The notes under the pieces: model-generated
The model's database searches: none
What the model was told of the DNA's origin: nothing
What the model saw: only the letters and a program-made list of their open reading frames with translations
Shown here: one piece after another, positions 6,685 through 13,760 of the stretch
Numbering within the stretch: position 1 is the stretch's first letter
How the letters are laid out: each line of letters begins with the position of its first letter
Program-made: the position numbers and the translations under genes
Source: Rhodobiaceae bacterium
GTDB taxonomy: Bacteria; Pseudomonadota; Alphaproteobacteria; RS24
Direction of reading: 5' to 3'
Assembly: GCA_002683515.1 (NCBI GenBank)
Contig: NYTN01000042.1
Span: 1 to 20,518, forward strand
Length of the DNA: 20,518 nucleotides

Positions 6685-6998
6685 GAAGGCTTGCTCTTAC
6701 TGGAACGACGGGTGGTGCGCTTGGGAGTAGCAGCAGTCACGGCTTGATCTGGTTGAACGTGAACGGCAGGCTTCTCTACAGGCTTAGCTGAGAACTTGCC
6801 ACACCATTCAATCTCTCCAGTAATAGGCCAATTGACTAGCCCCCACTCTCCGTAGGCGTGGGTTGCAAGTTCAAGGGCAGGGGCAGGAGGGTTAATCCGA
6901 CACTCACCAGCAGGGCGGACACTATCGCCTTCAATAAAAACGATGCCGCTGGGAATTTCTTTCCAATAGTCACAGGATCTGCACACTCGTGTTGACAT
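6681..6998 (-). CDS. Phage Cys-rich hypothetical protein (zinc-ribbon-like)
   Basis: This 105-residue protein has CRSCDYW (C6, C9), GECRINPPAP and EWCGKF, four Cys in the spacing that recurs in a common phage family (C..C, G-CR-NPP, WP, WCG-F). That arrangement suggests a small zinc-binding fold. The C-terminal 35 residues are Pro/Thr/Lys/Arg-rich (TPKRTTRRSSKSKPS) and probably disordered, possibly DNA-contacting. It follows the SSB-like gene after a hairpin. The function of the family is unknown. Confidence 0.7.
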   Translation of the reverse strand: MSTRVCRSCDYWKEIPSGIVFIEGDSVRPAGECRINPPAPALELATHAYGEWGLVNWPITGEIEWCGKFSAKPVEKPAVHVQPDQAVTAATPKRTTRRSSKSKPS

Positions 6999-7008
6999 AA
7001 GGCAAGAA

Positions 7009-7026
7009 GGGCGCCAATGGGCGCCC
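7009..7026 (-). terminator. GC hairpin after the SSB-like gene
   Basis: A perfect 7-bp stem GGGCGCC / GGCGCCC with a 4-nt loop lies 11 nt beyond the SSB-like stop codon. On the minus strand it is followed by TTCTTGCC, only a weak T-tract. It may act as a partial terminator or as a 3' stabiliser that lowers expression of the genes beyond it. Confidence 0.45.
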
Positions 7027-7036
7027 TGATAGGAGA

Positions 7037-7318
7037 TCAGAAGGGAACTTCGCTAGAAGCAGACGATGCGCCGACTGCAGCAGGTGTGCCGCCAGAGTTG
7101 TCCCACATGGAGCAATACCCCTTAGCACCGTCACGCTTACCCTTTACCTGCACCTGGCCGGTGTAGTTGGGCTGACGTTCATTCTGGCGGCGATCATTGT
7201 TCCAGAAAGACGCAGTGATTGTGTAAAGGCCCTTGTCATTAGGCCCTGCCTCTTTAGCCTCCTTGAAAACATCGGCGGGGATTTGGATGTCGGCCTTGTA
7301 GATGGGCTGGTTTGCCAT
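7037..7318 (-). CDS. Putative small ssDNA-binding (SSB-like) protein
   Basis: The 93-residue product begins MANQPIYKADIQIPADVFKE and continues with beta-type text (GLYTITASFWNN, QPNYTGQVQVKGKRDG), compatible with an OB-fold. Its last residues are Gly/Ala/Ser-rich followed by SSEVPF, which resembles the conserved SSB tail (acidic residues then IPF) that recruits DNA-repair partners. It lies between the exonuclease gene and the rest of the run, next to an annealing protein. SSB function is inference; the family itself is one I know only as a phage hypothetical. Confidence 0.6.
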   Translation of the reverse strand: MANQPIYKADIQIPADVFKEAKEAGPNDKGLYTITASFWNNDRRQNERQPNYTGQVQVKGKRDGAKGYCSMWDNSGGTPAAVGASSASSEVPF

Positions 7319-7351
7319 TGAAGTGAAAAAGAATCAGAACAAAAGTTAGCG

Positions 7352-7383
7352 CCGTAGATAAGACTATGCAGCCCTGTCTACGG
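7352..7383. repeat. Inverted repeat at the exonuclease 3' end
   Basis: CCGTAGA (7352-7358) and TCTACGG (7377-7383) are a perfect 7-bp inverted repeat around an 18-nt loop that spans the exonuclease stop codon. It has no T-tract. It may be a binding site or an mRNA 3' structure. Confidence 0.35.
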
Positions 7384-8158
7384 ATATAGCGAAAGGTTGA
7401 CCACCTGGATAGTGATCGTTGAAGAATTGCTGGGTCTTCTGCGCCATAATTCCGGCCTGAGCAATGAGTTCAGTACCGTTGAGGCTCATTATTTGAGCCT
7501 CTTGCCCTTCCCCTTTATCGGGGTCGTAGATAGAGATGGCACAATGCGCTTGCTCGATTTCGATGTTATACATCTGCTCGATTGCTTGCGTATAGGCACC
7601 CAGTTGCATCCGATAATCGGCCAACTGATAGTCAGGCTTTTCTTTGTAGCTGGTCTTCCAATCGAGAAGGGCGTAACCGCCGTCTTTCATGGTTGCCAGC
7701 ATGTCAAAGGTGCCTGCATATCCAATCTCCCTGGACGGGCAGAACCAGGCAATTGCGCTTTCGACGAGCAATGGCTCGTCTATGCGCTCAAGGAACGATT
7801 CAATGGAGTGGTAATAGGGGATGTATTGCGGAAATGCATCGAAATGCGTTTCAATATCTTCCCCATTGAACTGATCCTCAAGAACGCCGTGGAGCCAATT
7901 TCCCCGCTCCACGGCGTTGCGAGTACGACGGTTTGCCTCAAAGTCGCCGACTCTTTTCCTCCAATTGATAAGAGCCATTGTCTTCCCAATGGGAGCTGTT
8001 GCCGACGCAACAGTTGTCACAGACGGTAGGACAATGCCTTTATCTATGTTCGGCAGATCTTCAGAAACGTAATAACGCTTCTTGTTGATCTGCATTCTGT
8101 TGGGTTCGTAGCGCTTCAGCTTCATTAGGCGTTCAAGTTGGAGGTCGAAACAGGCCAC
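7364..8158 (-). CDS. RecB/Cas4-like PD-(D/E)XK exonuclease
   Basis: Numbered from the GTG at 8158, the 264-residue protein shows the RecB-nuclease order: RGNWLH (85-90, motif with H90), E133 in VESAIAWF, GYAGTFDM with D152, LLDWKTS (164-170; D166, K168) and YRMQLGAYTQA (182-192). This family degrades or resects DNA ends, and in phages it pairs with an annealing protein. An ATG at 8125 (MKLKRYEP) is the likelier start because the GTG would overlap the small membrane gene by 26 nt; neither has a good Shine-Dalgarno sequence. The DUF1071 annealing gene lies just upstream, so the pair probably forms a recombination module. Confidence 0.88.
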   Translation of the reverse strand: MACFDLQLERLMKLKRYEPNRMQINKKRYYVSEDLPNIDKGIVLPSVTTVASATAPIGKTMALINWRKRVGDFEANRRTRNAVERGNWLHGVLEDQFNGEDIETHFDAFPQYIPYYHSIESFLERIDEPLLVESAIAWFCPSREIGYAGTFDMLATMKDGGYALLDWKTSYKEKPDYQLADYRMQLGAYTQAIEQMYNIEIEQAHCAISIYDPDKGEGQEAQIMSLNGTELIAQAGIMAQKTQQFFNDHYPGGQPFAISVDRAA

Positions 8159-8306
8159 TGGTTATTTTCCAGATGGCAGAGATGACGAGCCAGGCAGCAA
8201 TCCCGCCTGCGCTAACGCCCACAAATAAACCAAGTGGATCATCGGAATAACCTCGTTTAAGAAGGGTTGAAATGACCGTCATCTCGGTCAAAGCAAATAA
8301 TTCCAT
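8133..8306 (-). CDS. Small single-pass membrane protein
   Basis: A 57-residue ORF from ATG 8306 (or 49 residues from ATG 8282) fills the space between the annealing protein and the exonuclease. Its centre (LGLFVGVSAGGIAAWLVISA) is a strong transmembrane segment, preceded by a basic and acidic stretch (LLKRGYSDD) and followed by a short basic tail. Its stop lies 7 nt before the preferred exonuclease ATG. No Shine-Dalgarno sequence is seen. A membrane protein inside a recombination run is odd; its function is unknown. Confidence 0.5.
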   Translation of the reverse strand: MELFALTEMTVISTLLKRGYSDDPLGLFVGVSAGGIAAWLVISAIWKITSGLFRPPT

Positions 8307-8310
8307 GGAA

Positions 8311-8335
8311 CGCTAGGGCTAGCGAGGCCGCGGCC
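8311..8335. repeat. Pair of adjacent palindromes
   Basis: CGCTAGGGCTAGCG (6-bp arms, 2-bp centre, 8311-8324) is followed after 1 nt by the perfect palindrome GGCCGCGGCC (8326-8335). They lie between the DUF1071 stop and the start of the small membrane gene. They may be protein-binding sites or a compact mRNA structure. Confidence 0.5.
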
Positions 8336-8339
8336 AGAT

Positions 8340-9209
8340 CTACTTTTTTGCGGCATGAAATTTCTCGCATGCTGCAATTGTTTCTGTTGTGCTTGAAAGG
8401 CAGGCAGCTCTGATGGCATCGAGCTGACTGGTCATCTCGGCCTTGGTGACCTTGACACCTTTGTCTTTTGTCCATGCAGCCACAAGTGTGGTGATGGTGT
8501 TAGCAAAGTCTTCAGGCCTCTTGACATTGGCTCCAGTGTTAAGGCCAACGCTTTCAAGGGTGTTTTTTACTGCCATTTGACAAGCTTTAGAATCTTCGTA
8601 TTTCAGGGGGTTTGCCTGACAGAAGTCAACCAGTGACTGCTTGCCGTCGAAGGTGCTGGAAGCTTGGATGGCAGGCTTTTCAGTTGCTGGAGCTTTCTTT
8701 GCAGAAGAGGCTTTCGCCCGTTGAGTGTTGCCATTGGATTCCTCCGTTGGGATGTCTTCACCGGCATAAAGACGTAAACCCAGGCCAGTGAAAGTCGCAA
8801 TGGCTTTTACTGCTCCTCGCTGACAGTTGTCGCTGATAGCTCGACCGTCAAGTTCCTTGATGGCATTGTGCTTGCGATCCATGATCGGGAAGACTAAGGC
8901 CACAGTCCGACGACATCCGTCTGTCAGATAAGGGCGGACGTAGTAAGCGCCAGGCGTGCCGAACACCACCTCACCCAACGTCTTTTCCTCAAAAGCTACG
9001 TACAGAGAGGGGAAGTGCTGCTTCAAGTAGCGATAGGCAAAAGGCCAGGACAGATAAGACAGTCCTTTGTAGTCCTTTTCAATGTGAGGACCAATGTCAG
9101 GGGTGTCGTAAGCGGCGGCAAAAGCTTCGCCGGAGATCTCTAGAGCTGCAAAATTGCCGTTCATGCGATCTGCAAGTAAAGCTTGTGAATGTGTATCAGG
9201 AGTCGACAT
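8340..9209 (-). CDS. ssDNA annealing protein, DUF1071 / Sak3-like
   Basis: The 289-residue protein has the DUF1071 signature in its first 155 residues: GLSYLSWPFAYRYLKQHFPS (49-68), VRPYLTDGCRRTVALVFPIM (91-110) with PIMDRKHNA, and RGAVKAIATFTGLGLRLYAG followed by EDIP (to 154). This family (Sak3 group of Rad52-like phage recombinases) anneals complementary single strands. A Lys/Ala/Ser-rich linker (about 155-190) joins a helical C-terminal part (195-289) of unknown role. Start ATG 9209 lies within the end of the upstream gene (14-nt overlap). Together with the exonuclease and SSB-like protein it makes a plausible strand-annealing system. Confidence 0.85.
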   Translation of the reverse strand: MSTPDTHSQALLADRMNGNFAALEISGEAFAAAYDTPDIGPHIEKDYKGLSYLSWPFAYRYLKQHFPSLYVAFEEKTLGEVVFGTPGAYYVRPYLTDGCRRTVALVFPIMDRKHNAIKELDGRAISDNCQRGAVKAIATFTGLGLRLYAGEDIPTEESNGNTQRAKASSAKKAPATEKPAIQASSTFDGKQSLVDFCQANPLKYEDSKACQMAVKNTLESVGLNTGANVKRPEDFANTITTLVAAWTKDKGVKVTKAEMTSQLDAIRAACLSSTTETIAACEKFHAAKK

Positions 9210-9441
9210 TGGAGTTGTAAAAGAGGACGAGGTACTTTCCAGGGTTTTCAGAGTCGCCGACGATCAAGCTTTCTCCTGGGAGAGGCCAATCGTTAACAAC
9301 GCGAACATCTGTAATCACCTCTGAATGTTTGAAATCAAAGGCCTCTTCAAAGACACATTGCTCTGAATAGAGACACACTTCGCAGTCTTCGTTTTCTGCG
9401 AGGTAGGCACGTAGTCGTGCCAAAAGGTCAGAAGCTGTCAT
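9196..9441 (-). CDS. Hypothetical protein
   Basis: From ATG 9441 the product has 81 residues (MTASDLLARLRAYLAENEDC, a helical start, then an acidic mixed domain ending GKYLVLFYNSNVDS). The upstream in-frame extension to 9513 lies inside the preceding gene and is not favoured. It overlaps both neighbours by 14 nt. The 'L..Y....VY' pattern with VVNDWPLPGESLIV is seen in small phage proteins, but no family is recognised. Confidence 0.6.
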   Translation of the reverse strand: MTASDLLARLRAYLAENEDCEVCLYSEQCVFEEAFDFKHSEVITDVRVVNDWPLPGESLIVGDSENPGKYLVLFYNSNVDS

Positions 9442-9679
9442 CTGGAAAGAGATCGGAGGGATCGACGTTCTCTTTGGTGAAGTCACAGCACTCTTCCCAA
9501 GCATTGTTGGCAAGAGTTGCGCTGCCTTCCCAAGGGGCGGTTGAACGCACCAAGCGCTCTAACGTTTCACTGTTTGAAAGTCGAGCATCGTGCGCGATAT
9601 CGGCAAGATGATCCCAAGCAGTGTCTGTGAAGAGCACATGGCGGCGCTTTTTATGTTCCCCATGAGCCAAGTTTGTCAT
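9428..9679 (-). CDS. Putative ribbon-helix-helix DNA-binding protein
   Basis: From ATG 9679 the product is 83 residues. KKRRHVLFTDTAWDHLADIA followed by ARLSNSETLERLVRST has the strand-helix-helix pattern of CopG/Arc-type and related DNA-binding proteins ('R-V-FTDTAWD-L', 'S-SE-LERLVR'). It is the first gene of the minus-strand run and faces the primase-helicase across a 195-bp divergent region, a fitting place for an autoregulator. A longer start at 9736 adds Cys-rich residues with no support. The C-terminal 30 residues are acidic. Confidence 0.55.
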   Translation of the reverse strand: MTNLAHGEHKKRRHVLFTDTAWDHLADIAHDARLSNSETLERLVRSTAPWEGSATLANNAWEECCDFTKENVDPSDLFPDDSF

Positions 9680-9874
9680 GAGAGGTTGAAAGCTGCCTGC
9701 GTTAGGTTTTGCAGCTCGACACAAACTACACATCACACGCAGGGTGTGCCACCATTAATTAAGAAGAAAATGTTAAGCCAGCAACTTTGTATCTATTGGC
9801 ACGCATTCACAGAGATTCACATGCGTTGCGGGTTTCTGAATCGCTGTTAGAACAACTGGGTTTCAAATCCATAT
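9680..9874. promoter_or_regulatory. Divergent intergenic region, probable early promoters
   Basis: This 195-bp region separates the minus-strand recombination and nucleotide run from the primase-helicase. It holds an AT-rich palindromic core TTAATTAA (about 9755-9762) and a short CACAC/GTGTG hairpin near 9734-9746. For the minus strand, TTGCTG and TTAATT at 16-nt spacing are a possible weak promoter. No good sigma70 pair was found for the plus strand, and no Shine-Dalgarno sequence precedes ATG 9875. Confidence 0.4.
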
Positions 9875-11869
9875 ATGTCCTTCTCAATCCTTGACCACAT
9901 TGACAAGCTGGACCCTGCCAAAGAAAAAGGGAAATACAACTGCCCCGTGTGCGAAGGCACAAACCTCTCGGTTAATTCTGAAACAGGGGCATGGAATTGT
10001 TTTAACGACTCTAGTGATCAACACCGTGCTGAAATTAGAAATATGATTGCGCCACTTTCTCGATGGGAAAGACCCGACCGACCGTCTCAAAAGTACACTT
10101 TTAATTACGAAAACCGTTCCGGCGACAAAGTTGTAGAAGTTGTTCGGAACGACGCATCTGGCAAAAAGCAGATCTTCCAAAACTTTCCAACCATCGAAAA
10201 AGGCAGCTCTCAACGCAAAACTTTGGTGGAAGAAGTTCGCGCTCAGGTGCTGCCGTACAGATACAAAGAAGCCATTGAAATGGCTGCTGTTAGCAAGCAG
10301 CCCGTATTCATTGTGGAGGGCGAATTGTGTGCAGATAAGCTCTGGGAAATTGGACTGCCTGCTGTAACTTTCTTGGGAGGTAGCGGCCAATACCGTACAA
10401 ATGGCGACTATTCGTCGCTATTCAATAATCACAGAGTCGTGCTCTGTCCTGACAGGGACGAGCCCGGCGTTGCTCTTATGAAAGAAGTGGCGTCGGATAA
10501 TCCCGGCGCTCAGTTTTTATATGCTGACCCAGAGTCGTTTGAATGGGAAAGTCTTCCGTCAAAAGGCGGCTACGACGTAGGAGATTGGGTTGACGAAGGC
10601 GCCACTCAGGATCTAATTCTTCAATCCATTGTCACGAAAGATCGTCACGAAGGTGCTGACGGACTTCCTTCATACGAAGAAATTATTCAGAATTTTGAGC
10701 AGATGGTTGGCTTGTATGCCAACGACACTCGCTCGTCTTTTGAAGCGCAGAAATGGCTCAATCGGCACAGCGTCAAGATGCCGCAGCCGACTGTCGACAA
10801 ATTGCTGGCCGAAGCAAAAGCCCGCATTCATGGCAAAGAAGAACTGCAGGTGCTCGACGCCAAAACGATCGCCTTGTCTGAAGATGCAAGAAAGTGGACA
10901 ATTGCCGGAATACTGCCTGAGAGCAGTGTGATGCTCCTGGCTGCAGCCCCAGGTTCTGGTAAGTCGACTCTTTTATATAACTGGGCACTACACATCGCAA
11001 CGGGAAAATCTTGGAGCAATCGCCGCTGCAAAAAAGGCACCGCTGTCATTATCCAATGTGACGAGCCAGTGGTTGATGCAGCCGAAAAGCTTCAAATTAT
11101 TGGCTACGGCGATGACACTCTTGATTACGGCAGGGTCAAGCTGATCGAGCGTTGGAGGTTCGAGAACATTCCGCAACTGCTGGATCTGGTAAAACGTGAA
11201 CGGCCTCAGATTGTGATGATTGACTCCCTAACAGCGTGTCTGGCTGGCATGGATGTTGACCTTGTACGCTCTGATGCTGGCAACTGTATATATGAGCTTC
11301 GTGATATCGCGAACACCTACGGCTGCTCCATTGTCATTCTTCACCACCTGAATAAGAGCGGAGGAATTCGAGACAGCTCCAGTTTTGAGGCCAACGTGTC
11401 AGAAGTTGTCAAACTGTATCGACAGGAGCAAAACGGCAACAGCGATCAATTTATTTTTGAATGGACAAAAAGCCGTTCTGGATTGGCAGGCAAGCATTTT
11501 CTCACCAGATCTGAAGGCAGTTACGGATGGAACTACGACGGCCCGATCGATGGGGGCAGGCAGGAATTAGACAAGCTTGTAAACGCTCTAAATAACCGCG
11601 CTTTCGAGCGTTTTGATCGTTATAAAGCCAGGAGCGCAGTTAATCCTCCAATGGCTTCTGCTCAGGCTGGCAAACTGTTGGAACAAGCACGTCGCCAAGG
11701 GCTGATCGATTGTTCCTGGGAAGTCGGACCAAATGATACGAGAGCCAGGATGTATCACTCTTGGGATTACCAAGAGCCGGATTTTGGTAATTTTGATAAT
11801 GAGCCAGCGCAATCGAACGAAAAGCAACAGCCAGCAGTCGCCGTCAACGTGGACGACTGCTTGTTCTGA
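9875..11869 (+). CDS. Primase-helicase fusion (zinc finger, TOPRIM, RepA/DnaB-like ATPase)
   Basis: This 664-residue replication protein joins a primase half to a RecA-fold helicase half. The N-terminal zinc site has C23, C26 and C42 (CPVC... WNCF), with H50 a possible fourth ligand. The TOPRIM core shows VEGE (147-150, E148) and CPDRDEPG (D193, D195). After a linker, the ATPase shows Walker A APGSGKST (358-365), Walker B IVMIDSL (D450) and VILHHLNKSG (487-496), as in RepA-type hexameric helicases (AAA_25). The C-terminus ends in an acidic tail (VNVDDCLF). This layout resembles T7 gp4 and P4 alpha-type enzymes, which prime and unwind at the fork. The start is ATG 9875 without a Shine-Dalgarno sequence. 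Confidence 0.92.
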   Translation: MSFSILDHIDKLDPAKEKGKYNCPVCEGTNLSVNSETGAWNCFNDSSDQHRAEIRNMIAPLSRWERPDRPSQKYTFNYENRSGDKVVEVVRNDASGKKQIFQNFPTIEKGSSQRKTLVEEVRAQVLPYRYKEAIEMAAVSKQPVFIVEGELCADKLWEIGLPAVTFLGGSGQYRTNGDYSSLFNNHRVVLCPDRDEPGVALMKEVASDNPGAQFLYADPESFEWESLPSKGGYDVGDWVDEGATQDLILQSIVTKDRHEGADGLPSYEEIIQNFEQMVGLYANDTRSSFEAQKWLNRHSVKMPQPTVDKLLAEAKARIHGKEELQVLDAKTIALSEDARKWTIAGILPESSVMLLAAAPGSGKSTLLYNWALHIATGKSWSNRRCKKGTAVIIQCDEPVVDAAEKLQIIGYGDDTLDYGRVKLIERWRFENIPQLLDLVKRERPQIVMIDSLTACLAGMDVDLVRSDAGNCIYELRDIANTYGCSIVILHHLNKSGGIRDSSSFEANVSEVVKLYRQEQNGNSDQFIFEWTKSRSGLAGKHFLTRSEGSYGWNYDGPIDGGRQELDKLVNALNNRAFERFDRYKARSAVNPPMASAQAGKLLEQARRQGLIDCSWEVGPNDTRARMYHSWDYQEPDFGNFDNEPAQSNEKQQPAVAVNVDDCLF

Positions 11870-11875
11870 ATTACG

Positions 11876-11899
11876 GGGGAAAGCGTTTCCGCTTTCCCC
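11876..11899 (+). terminator. Hairpin after the primase-helicase
   Basis: A perfect 9-bp stem GGGGAAAGC / GCTTTCCCC with a 6-nt loop starts 7 nt after the stop codon at 11869. No T-tract follows (GCCCGTCC), so termination may be incomplete or Rho-assisted. Confidence 0.5.
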
Positions 11900-12292
11900 G
11901 CCCGTCCGACTCTGCAAGACAGGCTAATTAATCTTAATTGTTACTTACAATAAAAAGAACGCTTTTGGGTGGTTTTGTGCTTGATGCAGATCACTCTTTT
12001 TTTGCGTCTGAAATCTCCTTGGTCGGAGTGCATTCCGAGGAAGAGGAGATTGCTAAAGAGATAGACGACGACGTAAAAACCCGGCGATCTAGACGGCGAG
12101 CGCGTGGACGGCAAGCACATTGGCACATTGAAATTTGACATGCATGCTTAGACTCATCCCGAGCTGACCAGCCGGTTAGCTAAGTCGCCTGATTAAGCTC
12201 ACTACTCCTAAGCGCGAGGGAGCCGCCCCAAGCGGCTAACGAGCATACCAAACAAGAATCATCTGCCAAAATAGGCGAGATTAAGTTTAGTA
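11900..12292. other. Structured region without a convincing gene
   Basis: Several hairpins are visible. AATCTCC/GGAGATT encloses TCGGA/TCCGA (12012-12051). AGCTGACC pairs with GGTTAGCT, one G-U pair, around an AGCC loop (about 12160-12179). AGCCGC/GCGGCT has a CCCAA loop (12221-12237). A TTG-start frame (11938-12138; acidic then Arg-rich) is open on the plus strand but has no ribosome site or family resemblance. An RNA gene, an origin of replication or a long 5' leader for the next genes are all possible. Confidence 0.45.
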
Positions 12293-12544
12293 ATGCTTAA
12301 ACCTCCCAAGCCTGTTGAAACGCTTCCTTCGCTGAAGCATGATGATGTCGAGATTATCTGTCGGATACATTTCGGCTTCTCAACACCCTTACGAGGGCCA
12401 CAGCCAGCGCCTCGTTATCTATATGGTGCAGTGAGCCCTAAAGGCGAACGCCACTGGCGCAACGATCTTGAAGCATTGAAGGCCTTGATCGACAACGGAT
12501 TCACTATCAATAAAAAGGACCGACATGGCTCGTCCAGACCTTGA
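12293..12544 (+). CDS. Hypothetical protein
   Basis: An 83-residue product beginning MLKPPKPVETLPSLKHDDVE, with a middle that includes RYLYGAVSPKGERHWRNDLE and a short helix (ALKALIDNGF). No family is recognised and no Shine-Dalgarno sequence precedes ATG 12293. It overlaps the next gene's start by 20 nt, which supports a genuine, translationally linked pair. Confidence 0.55.
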   Translation: MLKPPKPVETLPSLKHDDVEIICRIHFGFSTPLRGPQPAPRYLYGAVSPKGERHWRNDLEALKALIDNGFTINKKDRHGSSRP

Positions 12545-13250
12545 ACTTTCTGATAGTCAGGAAGAGTTGAAGTACGGGGTGAAAGTCCTGCTTGACGCAG
12601 GACTTGCGCCGGAAGACATTGAAAAAATTCGCAAAAAAAACAAGCCAGGAGTTGGCTTGGCGAAAAACCTTATCGGCATGCGTCGATATATGGTGCAAGA
12701 ACTTCTTGCGGCAAAGTTAAGCAATCGTCAAATTGCAAACGTTTTACAACTTTCCAAAGAAACTGTTCACGCGGATCGGAACCACAACCGTAATCTTTAT
12801 ACGGAAAAACTACTTGCATCAGCAGACGTGCATCGAGCACGTCTGCTTAAAGAGCAAATGGATTTAAAAGAACAGGCCCTGGAAAACTTTGAGCACAGCA
12901 AACGAAAAAAAATCACCACTGTTCAAGATAGCGATGATGGCAAAGGGGGCACAATCATCCGCGTTGAAGAAAGCGCAGGTGACCACGGCTTTTTAAATGT
13001 TGCCAAAAACTCTTTGGTAGAGCAGGCAAAGCTGCTTGGCCTGCATGAGCTGAAACGTGAAGAGAATCAAGACAAAAGCTATCGCCAGTTTTTGCAAGAT
13101 CTTTCAACCACCATTGACAAGGAGAAGGAACTTAAAAAAGCTGATGAAATTAGAGATGGCGCTATTTCTATTGACTTTGGTGACGATGGAAACGAAGAGT
13201 TGGGTCCGGGTGGAGAAATCTTAAAACGAAGAAAAACAGACGATACTTGA
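12525..13250 (+). CDS. HTH protein, small terminase-like
   Basis: The 241-residue protein has a helix-turn-helix at about 58-84 (LLAAKLSNRQIANVLQLSKE then TVHADR), then a long charged helical region (LKEQMDLKEQALENFEHSKR) and an acidic C-terminus. 'QIA--L-LSKETV--D' followed by coiled coil is the layout of many small terminase subunits and of phage HTH regulators. No large terminase gene is next to it here, so the terminase reading is tentative. ATG 12525 has an AAGGA Shine-Dalgarno 6 nt upstream, one of the clearest in this region. Confidence 0.55.
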   Translation: MARPDLELSDSQEELKYGVKVLLDAGLAPEDIEKIRKKNKPGVGLAKNLIGMRRYMVQELLAAKLSNRQIANVLQLSKETVHADRNHNRNLYTEKLLASADVHRARLLKEQMDLKEQALENFEHSKRKKITTVQDSDDGKGGTIIRVEESAGDHGFLNVAKNSLVEQAKLLGLHELKREENQDKSYRQFLQDLSTTIDKEKELKKADEIRDGAISIDFGDDGNEELGPGGEILKRRKTDDT

Positions 13251-13295
13251 CTTATTTGGCTAACCTCGCCAACATGAGACTATCGCATAAGACTG

Positions 13296-13760
13296 TTGAC
13301 TTCTTTTGACACCGTTGACGATTTTCTGCGCAAAACGCGGGAGGCGAAGCAAAAACAACGTCCTGACATTGAAAGCCTTGTAGAGGAGACTTTTGAAGAT
13401 CCGCACATCATTGCTATTACGCCTGATCTGGGAGAGCAAATCCTACGCTTGACAGAAAAGTATGGCGATGAAACCTTGAGGCAAATAGCTTTGTTTGCAC
13501 TCGGCAAGTGGTTTGCGTATCACACAGCATATGTCGAAGAGCTTGTCGACACTGATCAAACCAGAGAAGCCTTAAATGCAACCGTAGATGCCACCCGTGT
13601 TGGCCACTGCATCACCACGCTTGAAACAGTAGGTAGTTTCAGTGGCAGTGACGAATGGATTGCCATGGTCAAAGAGTTAGCCATTGGCACCGTTTGCGAC
13701 GAATACAATCGTCGCGAGGACCAAGAGGAAACTGATTGGGGGAGATCTGCTGATGAATGA
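13296..13760 (+). CDS. Hypothetical protein with uncertain 5' end
   Basis: The frame gives 154 residues from a TTG at 13296 and no ATG/GTG is available upstream before a stop. The protein is mainly helical (EQILRLTEKYGDETLRQIAL, then FALGKWFAYHTAYVEEL) with an acidic C-terminus. A short ORF from ATG 13274 runs in the previous frame and stops at TTT TGA C (13304-13310), where a +1 shift would enter this frame. TTG initiation, programmed +1 frameshift or an indel are all possible. No family recognised. The end overlaps the next ATG by 8 nt. Confidence 0.6.
   Translation: MTSFDTVDDFLRKTREAKQKQRPDIESLVEETFEDPHIIAITPDLGEQILRLTEKYGDETLRQIALFALGKWFAYHTAYVEELVDTDQTREALNATVDATRVGHCITTLETVGSFSGSDEWIAMVKELAIGTVCDEYNRREDQEETDWGRSADE

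Noticed and set aside
9884..10390. Minus-strand 168-codon ORF within the primase-helicase.
   Set aside because: It is an antisense shadow of a clearly conserved protein, rich in Phe/Ser/Arg with no domain.
11938..12138. Small ORF with acidic and Arg-rich halves.
   Set aside because: TTG start, no ribosome site, overlapped by hairpins and an opposite-strand frame of equal length; not listed as a gene.
12140..12250. A tRNA-like arrangement: ATGCTTA near 12148 can pair imperfectly with CGAGCAT followed by ACCA at 12240-12250.
   Set aside because: No T-arm with a TTCRA loop, no canonical D-arm and only six of seven acceptor pairs including a G-U; likely chance.
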